Shown: positions 32,940 through 43,996 of the stretch, piece after piece
Position numbering within the stretch: position 1 is the first letter of the stretch
How the letters are laid out: every line of letters starts with the position of its first letter
Assembly (NCBI GenBank): GCA_036873755.1
Contig: JAVTVY010020499.1
Span: 1 to 64,000, forward strand
Source: Hanleya hanleyi
Taxonomy: Eukaryota; Mollusca; Polyplacophora; Lepidopleurida; Hanleyidae
Direction of reading: 5' to 3'
DNA length: 64,000 nucleotides
The notes under the pieces: model-generated
Databases searched by the model: none
Told to the model about the DNA's origin: nothing
Seen by the model: only the letters and a program-made list of their open reading frames with translations
Translations under genes and position numbers: made by a program

Positions 32940-34960
32940 TTAGACCTGCCTCACTAACTGTATTGTAGATGTATTGATAATAAGAAGTTTGAGTATCTCT
33001 GATGAACCATATTGAACGGAAGTGATCTTTGACCCATGCGCACCATTATTATCCGGTATTCTGCAAGAGCATTTGGACACCTGTTGACCTCAATAATTTG
33101 CATATGACCTCTGTGAGGTCACTTCCGCTTCCGTTCACGTGACCAGAACTGACCTTTGACCCTGCGCGCAATTTTTATCCGGTATTGTTATGATTCGTTA
33201 AAGCACAATGCACTCAAGACATTGTAAGTGGTTAAGATGTGAACACTAGCTACAAAGCAGAAAGATTCAAGTTTACGAAATACAATGATTTGATTTGAAT
33301 GGACGCAAGAAACCTGACCCGGACACTCCAAGACTTAACCAGCTTGTCGGTCAGTTTACCCTCCGTGTTTAAACATACATACGGTATCCTAAATTCATAT
33401 GCACGCCGTCCTTTCATAAAAACTATAGTTTGTAATTAAACATGAAATTATAATGGCAATACACAACAAATATTCTAAACTCTACTTCAAGAATCAAACA
33501 ACGAAATGTTATAGATATTCAAATTAACTTATTAAAATTCGTATAATTTCTAGTTTTCATAATGATTATTTTTTACTGGTAACATATATGAAATCTAGAG
33601 ATGCTTGTTATAGATTCCACATACACTTCCCATGCACCGGAAGTTAAATGTTCATCTGATCAGGATAACATTATACTTAGCAGCCAAAAAGAAAGTTTCA
33701 AGAGGGAAGACTGAGTTAGAAAAATTATGTTTCAATAAGATAGATAAAACAAAAGATTTAACATAGGCCTGAACTCAATAACGAAACTCCTGAATATACT
33801 AAAATGTTATTCGATATGTGAATAATTGGCCAAATCTTCACAGCCTAAATTCCAGCCACCTCGCTGGAGGTCTAGTAATACCCCAGCCACCATTCAGATT
33901 TTTGGTCTGGATTCCGGGCCGCGCGCACATCGCCGGATGTGACATCATATATAGTAAAATAGATGTTTGCCGAACATTTCGATTACTTTTCAAGTCTGCA
34001 TAATACCTCTGTTGACCTAGCGTTAAAAAAGAATTATCTGGAGATTATTTTCCCTGTTTATCTGGACAGAGCATATGAAAAGTAGTTCGCTCATGTGCAA
34101 AACTGAAGGAGTTGTTCGGCCGGATTCAAACCGAACCGTGCGCACGTGGGTTTTCCCCTGTACGTCATAGCAACGTAGTAAAGGTCAACTTCCGCTATTT
34201 GAGGCAGGGATGATAAATGAGCCTGTGAAATGGATCATGCGCTGTGGGGAGGATGACAACATGCTAGTCGTCCGTCAGGTCATTATTGAAATTAACCTAA
34301 CAGAACCGAACATAATTTCATAAAAGAAAATCAACAAACAAAGCTTCATCAAAACAACACACTATACATTACAAATTAAGCGAAATGGGATTCCAAACTT
34401 TATGCAGTCATAATAATTCACCAAAAATTATGTTGACAAATATAAGCCCATGCTTATAAGTCTCAAATTATATGTAAATAACTTTCATGATACGAGAGTA
34501 GTATAGAAAGGTTAACTTGATACCTCTTGACTTCTAACCTCTAGAGGTCAAGGCCGCTATAGTTCCGGCAAAGGTCATTGAGTGCACTTCCGGTCAATTG
34601 ACCTCGGGGATGTATTCCTGCGCGGTATTCATCCGCGGTGATGCGGTCAGGTCTGGCGGTGATGCGGTCATTTCCGGGGAGAATCCTCCGCGGGCAGAAA
34701 ATAGTCCTATGTCAACGACACTTCAAATACGCGGGGGATCGCCTGAATCGCCGGGAATTGGAGGTTGATTGGGTATTTAAGGTCGGACAGCATGTAAACA
34801 GTAGCCGGTGGCTATCCGACTGTCCATGCGCAGTATATCTGTGACCCGGGATAGGGTTGAATACACGATGGTCGATCCGTATAGCCCCGAAAAAAATACT
34901 TGAATACATTGGGAGTTAGATTTATAGTACCATGTACTGTTCACCTCCTCAATTCGGGTG
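32940..34960. other. Unassigned stretch with scattered AGGTCA/TGACCT motifs
   Basis: No gene was recognised. GACCTTTGACC and ATCCGGTATTG recur twice within 33015-33190 as a diverged repeat of about 130 bp. TGACCT/AGGTCA half-sites cluster at 33085-33150 and 34530-34620. Small frames such as 34638-34844 have no domain. Confidence 0.4.
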
Positions 34961-34963
34961 ATC

Positions 34964-35011
34964 TATAAATAAAACTGACGTCATGATCTATAAATAGAAC
35001 AGGGTTTCTCC
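34964..35011 (+). promoter_or_regulatory. Promoter-like module with two TATA boxes
   Basis: GTGATCTATAAATAAAAC is followed by TGACGTCAT and GATCTATAAATAGAACAGGG. The second part reappears in opposite orientation at 39096-39123 (GATCTATAAATGGAACAGGG in minus sense). Only a 19-codon frame follows (ATG about 35032), so if it was a promoter its gene is gone. Confidence 0.45.
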
Positions 35012-35179
35012 ACGGGAAATCCCCGTGTCCCGATGTTGAGCGATGACGCCATCGGGGACCAGCAAATCTCAGCATATTGTCTTCCGTAGTATGAATGCAT
35101 GAGATACATATACAGCCACACTAGTCGGCCGGTGAGGGACCTCAACAACGTTTTTAAAAACTTTCGATGGCATTTTTTG

Positions 35180-36440
35180 TTACAAATGTGTACCCATGCT
35201 AAATTAGTTCTCTGAGTGATAGGGATCAAGATGGGAGGGGATACCACCCTAATTTTGGTCAATTAAGGTCATTTTGGGGTCACTCTTGAGGTCAAATAAG
35301 GTCAGTAATGGATAAAAATCGGTTATAAATCAACATCTCCCGTATTGTTTGTTACCAATGAGTATCCGAGCTGAATTAGTTGTAAGTAGTGTGGAGCGTA
35401 ATGTAGTCATAGATAGCACGTTTATTATAAGAATTAAGGTCATTTTAGGGTCACTTTTGGCTCAATTGAGGTCAAAAATGTGCGAAAATCGGTTATGTGC
35501 TCAGTAATAATTGTTACGATGGGGTATTGAAGGTGAATAAGTTGAATGCAGTGTGGGGTTGTATGTAATTATTAGAATTAAGGTTATTTTAGGGTCACTT
35601 TGGGGTCAAATGAGGTCATAAATTGGTGAAAAGCGGTTATAAATTAATATTTACAGTAGCCTAGTAATTGTTTCGAATGAATATCCAAACTGAGTTAGTA
35701 GTATGTAGTGTAACGTTTAACCCTACCTGGCCTGGGGGGCAATTTCCGCCCCCTCCTTTTTTGCTCTTATCTCCGGAACGACAAAAAATTGAGAGCTGAA
35801 ACTCCGTGACTTTTTCGAGGATTATATTGGGATCATTTTGAGCCTATTCGCATGACCCACCGAGCAGTGGATCATGGGTAAATTCAAAATGGCGGTTATG
35901 TGGGGTACCAGAAAAAGTGATGTTTTCATCATATTTCTGCATTTCTGTACGGAAAAGTGGGTCAAACTTATTTTATTTCATATCAGATTATTATTTACTA
36001 ATTTAGCATGCAGTTTTTGCGAAGAAAAAAACAAGAATAAAAAATTCGAAGATTTTGACCGAAAAATCGTCCCAAAATGCTCTTTTTGGCGGCCATCTTG
36101 AATTTGTTTACATTTTTTTGTAGAGCTTGACCCAACGATATAGTGTGGTAAGTTTCAACCCTCTAGCCTTAGCGATAGCGAAAATATATAGGAGGGGTAC
36201 TTTCCTCCCCCCCCCCCAGGCTGCGGTACACCCCAAATCGCCCAGGCCGGATAGGGTTAAATTAGTCATAGATAACACGTTAATTATTCAAATTAAGATC
36301 ATTTTAGGCTAACATTCTGGTAAATGAGACATTTCGGTTATAAATTAATATCCACAATACTAATTGTTACGAATGGGTAGACAGGCGGAATTAGTTGTAT
36401 GTGGTGTAGGGTTTAAGGAAGGCATTATGTAACCATTATA
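35180..36440 (+). repeat. AGGTCA-rich tandem array interrupted by a MITE
   Basis: Units of about 143-177 bp start with AATTAAGGTCATTTTAGGGT (near 35261, 35433, 35576 and, after the MITE, 36293). Each unit also has GGTTATAAATTAATAT and AATTAGTTGTATGTAGTG blocks. Several AGGTCA half-sites occur per unit. Confidence 0.8.
35717..36260. mobile_element. piggyBac-type MITE, copy 2
   Basis: TTAA at 35717-35720 and 36257-36260. Inner ends are CCCTACCTGGCCTGGGG and (other strand) CCCTATCCGGCCTGGGC, a good terminal inverted repeat. The interior is clearly related to copy 1 at 16850-17406: TCTCCGGAACGACAAAAA, GAAACTCCGTGACTTT, GGGTAAATTCAAAATGGCGG. It sits inside an array unit, so it arrived after the array formed. 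Confidence 0.9.
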
Positions 36441-38070
36441 TTGTCTGTCGATGATTATTTTTCTAGCTGATGATTGTACGAATAGAGCCAAACTAGGCCC
36501 ATAAATAGCCAGATCGATCTGTTTTGTGATGGGGCTTGGCTTTGAGAAATTGCTACCTTCAGCTCCATGTAATCAGAATACCTTGAATTATAAGAGCAAA
36601 ATGAGAATATGAGTCTCAGATGAACCCACATGATCACCATTTTGAATTTAATAATTGCATTCTCAGCTGAAGATTATGCCGACAAAATAAAAACGGGCAT
36701 AATGTAATAAGCTATGGCGCTATTCTTCTCAATTTAAACAAGTTTGTACCTAGAATAAAAATATTCTAACAATAACATGGAAAAAAGAAGAATTTCCGGA
36801 TGACTCCTGTTGGTCGCCATTTTGAATTTAACTATCATTTATAATCTGACGACTAAGCAAATAGATTCAAAATGGGCTAAAGTTATCTGACTATGATGTG
36901 AGACCCTTCGGTTTTGATAATTTTGCACAATCAACTAATAATAATGCCATGATATACACGAGCAACATGAAAAAGCAGGAGATTCAGATAACCCCACACA
37001 GCTGCCATATTGAATTTGAACATCGCATTTTGATATTGGGGATATGTAAATAGATTCAAAATTGGCGTAAGTTGTTAGGCTATGCTAAGAGATCCCTCTG
37101 TTTTGATAAATTTGCACAATGAGTGAAGAATAGTGCCTTGAAGTGAACGAGCAACATGAAAAAATCTTGATCTTAGGGATACGTTAGTGGATTCAAAAAG
37201 AGCATATGTTATTGAGTTATGCTTGGAGATCCCATAGTGTTGATAAATTTGCATAATGAGCTAAGGATAATGCCTTGAACTATACCAGCAACGGCCAACA
37301 CTGTGATTTTCAGATGGCCCCATATGGCCGCCATTTTGAATTTGACCATCAAATCTTGATATCAGAGATATGTAAGTAGATTCAAAATGGACATAGGATG
37401 TTAGGCTATGCATAGAAATCCCTCGGCTTTGATAGATTTGCTCAGCGAGGTCAGAATAATGCCTTGAGCAACACGAAAAAGTGTGATTTTCAGATAACCT
37501 CATATGGACACCATTTTGTATTTGATCATCAAATCTTGATCTGTGGGATATGAATATAGATTCAAAATGGGCATAGGATGTTGGACAATGCCTAGAGATC
37601 CCTCGGTTTTGCTAAATTTGCATAATGAGCAAAGAATAATGCCTTGAACTACACGAGCAACAACCAAAAATTTGACCATTAAATCTTGATTTTTGGCATA
37701 TGAAAATAGATGCAACATGGGCGTAAGATGTTAGGCTATGCATAGAGATCCCTCAGTTTTGATAAATTTGCTCAGTGAGGTAAGAATAATGCCTTGAACT
37801 ACACGAGCAACAGAAAAAGTAGGGTTTTCAAATGACCCCATATCGCCGCCATTTTGAATTTGACCATCAAATCTTGATCTTTGGGATATGTAACAAGATT
37901 CAAAATGGGAACAGAATGTTGGGCTAGGCTTAGAGATCCCTCGGTTTTGCTAAATTTGTATAATGAGCTACGAATAATGCCTTGAACTATACGGGCAACG
38001 GGCAAAAGTGTGATTTCCTGATGACCCATATGGCCGCCATTTTGAATTTGACCATGAAATCTTGATTTAA
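36440..38070 (+). repeat. ~185-bp tandem array with GCCGCCATTTTG motif
   Basis: At least eight units. Landmarks are ATGCCTTGAACTACACGAGC (37270, 37459, 37639, 37788, 37976 and weaker earlier), GGCCGCCATTTTGAATTTGA (36815, 37326, 37844, 38031 and variants) and GAGATCCCTCGGTTTTG. Spacing is 140-190 bp. The GCCGCCATTTTG core resembles a YY1 site. It is non-coding. Confidence 0.85.
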
Positions 38071-38930
38071 TGTAAAACACGATGGGAGGGGTCTCGAGGG
38101 GTCTCGAGGCCATGCGTTGACTTTTCCTGAAAAGTGCTGATGACGCATGCGCAGTAGGCAGGCAGATCGAGGTGGACGTTTTGGGATCTAGCTGGACCCA
38201 TAGTGGTCCGATTGGGTCGTGTGAGATATCAGTTTGAAGCATCCGAGTGGATGGGTGACGGCTCATAAGAGTTATCTGTCCCTACATAAGACCCCAATGA
38301 TTCCAATGTTAATCTACGGGGAATGCATGTATGGGATAGGGTGGTAATTCTGTTTTTTTCTTGTGGATTTTACTATGGGTTGTGACCCCTTGTTTTCTTT
38401 GTCTCGCGATGTAGAACACGATGGGAGGGGTCTCGAGGCCATGCGTTGACTTTTGTTGAAAAGTGCTGATGACGCATGCGCAGTAGGCAGGCAGATCGAG
38501 GTGGACGTTTCGGGGTCTAGATGAACCCATTTTGGTCCGATTGGGTCGTGTGAGGCTCATTGCGAAGCTCTCGTAGGGGAGCATCCAACTGGATGGATTT
38601 GGGGTGAGAATATAGTCTATCTGCGCATGCGTAGTGGGAAAAGTGTATTTGAATGCACGGTTTTGGGTCGCGATGGGTCAATAGTGGTCCAATTGGGCCG
38701 TGTGAGGTGTCATCGTGAAGCTCGCGTGGAGGACCATCCGACTGGATTAGTGTGTCGTCCGTTTTCAACATTCTGCGCATGCGCAGACAGGAAATTGTGG
38801 GAAAATGACATTGGGATAGACGTTTTAGGGTCGAGGTGGACCCATAGTGGCCGGATTGGGTCGGGAAGGGTATCAGTTTGAAGCTCTCATGAAGTATCTC
38901 CTCCAGGCCGATCAAGTCATGGGTGGGTGC
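38068..38930 (+). repeat. Direct repeats with CGATGGGAGGGGTCTCGAGG and GCATGCGCAG blocks
   Basis: A block of about 160 bp at 38070-38230 is repeated at 38413-38560 (AACACGATGGGAGGGGTCTC, GATGACGCATGCGCAGTAGG, GGTCCGATTGGGTCGTGTGA). Weaker versions follow at 38650-38720 and 38780-38880. It is related to 28655-28740 next to the zinc-finger cluster. Confidence 0.8.
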
Positions 38931-39095
38931 ATGTTTTCGCAGAAAAAAACGAAGTCATATAATGAGAATATTGATGTTGTTGTTAAGATAGTGTAGTCTG
39001 TCAATTTCGGGGAAGTAAAAGTCAAGGGAAGTAATCCAGTTTAGTAGTACAGAAGGCAGAAACTGTCAGGGTTAATTTTTCTGGGAATTTTCTGG

Positions 39096-39123
39096 GAAAC
39101 CCCTGTTCCATTTATAGATCACT
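39096..39123 (-). promoter_or_regulatory. Detached TATA module, partner of 34985
   Basis: In minus sense GTGATCTATAAATGGAACAG then GGGTTTCC, matching the module at 34985-35011. No coding frame follows it. Confidence 0.4.
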
Positions 39124-39224
39124 CGGAAGTAGAAGAGAAAGGAGAGTTTCGGAGGTGCAATGAAGTGTGTCTGGAGGAGATAAGGGCCTTGTTCGAACTG
39201 GCTACCTGGTAGAATTACCTGTGT

Positions 39225-39593
39225 GAGGTGGTGGTGGTTGTGTGGGTGGTGTGGTGTGTGTGTTTGTGGTGGTGTGTGTGGTGGTGGTGGTGGTGGTGTT
39301 GTGTTGGTGGTAGAAGTGGTGATGGTGGTTGTGTTCGCCCTAGAGGTGGTGGTGTCTGTACATATAGGGATTAACACGTGTCCCTCATGAGTCCATGAGT
39401 CCGTGAGTGAGTGAGTCCATGAGTGAGTGAGTGAGTGAGTGTGAGTGAGTGAGTAAGTGAGTGTGTGAGTGAGGCATATCTAACGCCCGTGAGGCGTGCC
39501 CAACGCCCGTCTTAACGCATTGACGCACTAACGATGGTCATTGAGTGAGCGAGTGAGTTAGTGAGAGTGAGTGAAAGTGAGTGAGTGAGTGGT
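39225..39593 (+). repeat. GTGGTG and GAGT simple repeats
   Basis: (GGTGGT)-type tract at about 39225-39355, then GAGTGAGTGAGT tracts at 39385-39475 and 39540-39592. The GAGT tract runs up to the TATA module at 39593, mirroring the arrangement upstream of the ATPase relic. Confidence 0.9.
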
Positions 39594-39632
39594 TATATAA
39601 GGTCGTTTGTACACCATTAGCCTCAGTCTGTG
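39593..39632 (+). promoter_or_regulatory. Detached ATPase-type promoter
   Basis: TTATATAAGGTCGTTTGTAC then ACCATTAG matches the minus-strand ATPase promoter at 17900-17928. Downstream the text changes to sequence shared with the zinc-finger 3' flank (about 39660-39830 against 28970-29215). No ATPase coding remains. Confidence 0.6.
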
Positions 39633-39830
39633 ATGACAGGTCAATTATTGTATTATCCCCTCCATTATCATACCAACGCTGGGGGATCCGCGTTGGGTAT
39701 GTTTACAATTCAAGTATGCTCTTGTCCAATCAGAAGCCGTCGTTTGAGAACGTTCAATCTTCGGCCAGGATCGCTTTTGGCCTAAGCGTCCTCGGACAGT
39801 CCAGGATACCGTCGAGGCAGCATGTCCTGA

Positions 39831-39953
39831 AACATTGAAGACTATATCACACTCTGCACATGTATGCTTGGGTACTTCATGGCGTGCACGTGTGTGACGA
39901 CCTAAACTGTCCAGGCGATGGAAGGGCTTCGGACAATTCGTACACGTGAACAT
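39831..39953 (-). pseudogene. Truncated zinc-finger copy D
   Basis: ATG at 39951-39953. One complete finger (CTNCPKPF..HTRARH) and the first half of a second (CAECDIVF) match copy B closely. After about 41 codons the sequence jumps into the unit's 3' flanking DNA, so a deletion joins the second finger to non-coding sequence. A weak TATA (CCATAAAATC, 40011-40020) is 58 bp upstream. Confidence 0.75.
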
Positions 39954-40024
39954 CGTTGTAGAGTGTCTGCCGAATGGGACGTAGACTTTGCTCGTCTTTA
40001 GGATGCGATTGATTTTATGGACAG

Positions 40025-40250
40025 TAACGCCCACCAACGCCTAGCACAACGCTTCAACGCCCTTGTGAAATAGCTCAGAAGCTCTGATTTTCTAGATATT
40101 CCATGGAATTGCCACTAATTCATCGAAATGCAGTGACGCCTGTCAACGCCTGTCGTTACGCCTTAACGCCCATCTCAACGCCGTAACGCCTTATCTTTAC
40201 GCCTTAACGCCCGCCTCAACGCCTTAACGCCCAATCGTAACGCCAAAAAA
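40025..40250 (+). repeat. AACGCC-type short repeat
   Basis: AACGCC/TTACGCCTTAACGCC elements recur about 20 times with irregular spacing. The part with TTCTAGATATTCCATGGAAT is shared with 28780-28830. Confidence 0.8.
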
Positions 40251-40674
40251 CGAGGGGCCACACCCCATACCGCAAATGTCCATGAGTGGGTTCCCCATTG
40301 GGACTAACATTGTCCATCGTGTTCTACATCGCGAGACAAAGAAAACAAGGTGCCACAACCCATAGAAAAATCACAAGAAAACAAATTCTTCGGAAAAAAC
40401 CTATTTCAGAGCGATGATGTAATAGCCCTATCAAGTCATCTGTTGCAGTCATCAGTCTCGTCAGCCGCCATGCATGGATTTCAAAAACCGTAATAATGGT
40501 ATAGGCATATTATTCATGCTCCCTTTAATATCGGCATTTTAAATCTCAGTATTCACCCATATTACCTCAAATGAATGCTCTTTATAACCTTCATCAGTCA
40601 TGTTGTTAGTAACATGTAAACTTTTCAGAGTAACGTGACGAAAATACATGATACAAGACTGCACTAAACGAATG

Positions 40675-42693
40675 AATGATGGACGAGAAGGGCCATCGTG
40701 AAATCCTAAAGGCGAAGACGCGAAGGTACGATGCGAAGATGCGCAGATGAAAAAAGGCGAAGATGCGAGGTTACGATGCGTTGCGCGAAGTTACGATGCG
40801 AAGATGAAAAAAGTCGATGATGCGAAGTTACGATGCGATGCGCGAAGGTACGATGCGAACATACGAAGTTACGATGCGAAGATGCGAAGTTAGGATGCGA
40901 AGATACGAAGATGAGAAGCGCGAAGATGAGAAGCGCGAAGATGCGAAGCGCGAATACCCGAAGTTACGATGCGAAGATGCGAAGCGCTACGATGCGAAGC
41001 GCGAAGATGCGAAGTTACGATGCGAAGATACGATGCGAAGATGCGAAGCGCGAAGATGCGAAGTTACGATGCGGAGATGCGAACATTTTTTGGATATCAT
41101 ATCTTCATTTTTCTCTTTATATTCCTAAATATCCATACCTGTAATAGGACGCGTTAATCAAACGTGGTACTTTCAAATGATCAAACTTCTTAATACCTTG
41201 TGCTACAATATGATTTTGGTTTTTCATAAAAATGAAATTTATAGTTCATCAAAATGTGCTCCTACGGAACATTTTCTCTTGTAACCACATTTTGATGAAC
41301 TATAAATTTCATTTGTATGGAACTGACCACCATAATCTTTCCCAGGCTGATATTCCAATAAAATATTTCACGGGAAATATATATATATATTTTGCATGAC
41401 GGCAGTTCATGGTGTTTGTACGCAGATCGATGTATTCGTGTGTATGTGGTGGCCATGCAAAGATTTCTCCTAACAAAATCAATGAATGCATAATATAAAT
41501 AGACCTACCATGATTGAATGTTCGACTGCACCAAATGTTTTACGATTTCGCGTTATCTTGGTTGTGACAAGAAGGAATGTTTCGGGAAGTTGGTCGGAAC
41601 TGACACTAGATCGGAACTGGCGACGTGACTGTACTGAAACATTTGTACAACTCATTCATTTCCATAATAAAGAAAACAGGATCGTTAATTCGACTGAAAA
41701 GACAAATTTCTCGTTCCCTTCAAAATTGAGATTATTGCCTTGCTGGACGAAAAGCCTTATTTTAATATATTTGAGAAACAACGTTACATTGAATGTCAAA
41801 TTAATGCTCTGAATGCTCATATTGTGTAACTTGCTGTATCGCAAGGGCTCTTTTGCAAAACAGTGGACGCGTTTATTACTATATACATTCATATACACAG
41901 CTAACAGTAATGTCCTGTCCACATCTGCATCTAATTCAATATAGTTTGAAAGAATGGTTCGAGAGAATATAGAGCACTATCAGGTGTCGGTTTTCGTTTC
42001 AAAAAAGAAGAGAAGATAGACTGTGTTTCATATTTAGAATAAACGTATATGGACATGTATTGTAGAGGTATGGGTATTCAGGAATATAAAAATAAAAATG
42101 AAGACATAATATCCAAGCTTGCCATCGTAACTTCGCATCTTCGCGCTTCGCATCTTCGCATCGCAACTTCGCATCTTCGCGCTTCACATTTTCGCATCGT
42201 AACTTCGCATCTTCGCATCATCGCATCGTAACTTCGCGCTTCGCATCTTGGCATCGTATCTTGGCATCGTATCTTCGCATCTTCGCATCGTAACTTCGCA
42301 TCTTCGCATCTTCGCATCGTATCTTCGCGCTTCGCATCTTCGCATCGTATCTTCGCATCGTAATAACGCATCTTCGCATCTTCGCGCTTCGCATCTTCGC
42401 ATCATATCTTCGCATCTTCGCATCGTAACTTCGTAGCTTCGCATCGTACCTTCGCGCATCGCATCGTAACTTCGCATCTTCGCCTTTTTTTCATCTTCGC
42501 ACCTTCGCATCGTAACTTCGCGCATCGCATCGTAACTTCGCATTTCGCATCTTCGCATCGTAACTTCGCGCTTCGCATCGTAACTTCGCATCTTCGCATC
42601 GTACCTTCGCGCATCGCATCGTAACTTCGCATCTTCGCCTTTTGGATTCCATGTCCTAATGCCAAACCCACGATGGCCCTTCTCGGCCATCAT
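40675..42693. mobile_element. 2-kb foldback with GCGAAG minisatellite arms
   Basis: The arms (about 40675-41150 and 42045-42693) start with ATGATGG(A/C)CGAGAAGGGCC in inverted orientation. They continue as dense tandem repeats of GATGCGAAGTTAC / GATGCGAAGCGC type, and end with a shared block (GGATATCATATCTTCATTTT / related). Flanking direct repeats ACGAATG lie at 40668-40674 and 42694-42700. The centre (41150-42045) has no recognised gene but holds a 27-bp-arm hairpin at 41232-41312. Frames through the arms give Arg/Cys/Glu-rich repeats and are artefacts. Confidence 0.9.
41232..41312. repeat. Perfect 27-bp-arm hairpin in the foldback centre
   Basis: ATGAAATTTATAGTTCATCA.. (41232-41258) is mirrored at 41286-41312 around a 27-nt loop. 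It is a palindrome nested in the loop of the larger palindrome. Confidence 0.9.
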
Positions 42694-42700
42694 ACGAATG

Positions 42701-43996
42701 TCTTCAACATTCAATTATTACCGAGGGGGTAACATATTATTGTTACACTTATAGAACATCACGGTCTATTAACTTGACTCGTACCTTTATGTTGCTGACC
42801 TCAATGTTTCACAATCAAACGCTGTACACTACGCCTAGCGTTAATGTATTACAACATATCTATAAATACACTTTGATTTAAACAAAATTATATAAATAAT
42901 AAAAGCTGCAGAAACTCGAATGAAGGGCTTAAAATTTCACAACAAATGTTTTGGATCACTGTACTCAATTTGGCGGGAATTAAAAGCAAATTCGTCTATC
43001 TTTTGGAGAAATTGATTTAATTCAAGAAAATTAGATTGCATTATTCGTTATTATTCATATAGAATGGGATTTCCCGGTCTACATAATCAGTTACCTGTAA
43101 CCACAAAACTCTACTCCGGACTCAGAATAAATATAATTATGACGCGATCGAACAAATAGTATATGATACCCATAAATAAAGATCCTCAGGCAACAGAACA
43201 AAGGTCAAAGAATAAGCTACTTCTGATTATGCATACAATCATAGTTATTCTATAATTACACGGAATATATGGGATTTTAATTTATTTGTTTACCTTGTAA
43301 CAAGATCAAACATCACATCAAACCCAAACCAGTTGAAGTCTCAGTTCTGTCAAATAATCAAACATTAAATATATTATGTACAAACTCTATTTTTTTTTTA
43401 TTTTTTTTTTCATTTCAGGTGACACATTTTAGCCACAAGGAAAAATTAAAGAATATCTGCGGTGGATACAGGCCCGTATAATGTGCGTATGAAATTTTTC
43501 ATGAGAATGCGACTAATCTTTCGATAAAATATTATTTCTAAATGCATTTGTCTCATAAAGAAATCTTCCCAGTTGCCTCAATACTCCAGTACATGTACAG
43601 CTCATTAGTAACATACATTTAAACATGCTAGGCTTTCTCCGGTAGTACATTTTGACAAACTTAAGTCGTAACTCCAAATACACAGGGTAAATAATAAAAA
43701 AAAAAATGATTTCATCACTTCTTTCTTTTCCATACTTTCCCGTTTCTATATATAGAGTTGATGTTCAGATATCCTGGGGCTTTTTCTGCTGAGACTATGA
43801 CGAATTTGGTCTAAAGATTTACTAGAACTTCTTGATAACTGAGGTTTCTCATTACTTGTACATGTGATTCAGATGGTAATAACCAGCGTGTTTCACGCCT
43901 GATGTATGAAGAATATGCTAGGTCTCACGCATTATCACATGTTTGCATGTGTACCGTACTGGAAAACTATTACATATTTCGTCCTTTCCTTTTCAG
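42701..43996. other. Upstream region of TM2 gene 2
   Basis: AT-rich, no exon recognised. The end (CGTCCTTTCCTTTTCAG) is an intron acceptor, as at gene 1. Confidence 0.4.

Noticed and set aside
32149..32943. 264-codon plus frame
   Set aside because: It runs antisense through the start of zinc-finger gene C, then through GC repeats and the 29-bp minisatellite, which lacks stops in this frame.
34638..34844. 68-codon plus frame
   Set aside because: No domain and an overlapping opposite frame of equal length; probably chance.
38128..38150. Ribozyme-like CTGATGACGCATGCGCAG
   Set aside because: It has CTGATGA but no GAAA partner or cleavage-site stem at the right place.
39072..39377. 101-codon Thr/Pro/His-rich minus frame
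   Set aside because: Translation of the GTGGTG simple repeat.
40817..42714. Arg/Cys/Glu-rich frames such as the 176-codon minus frame
   Set aside because: Translation of the GCGAAG minisatellite arms in several frames at once.
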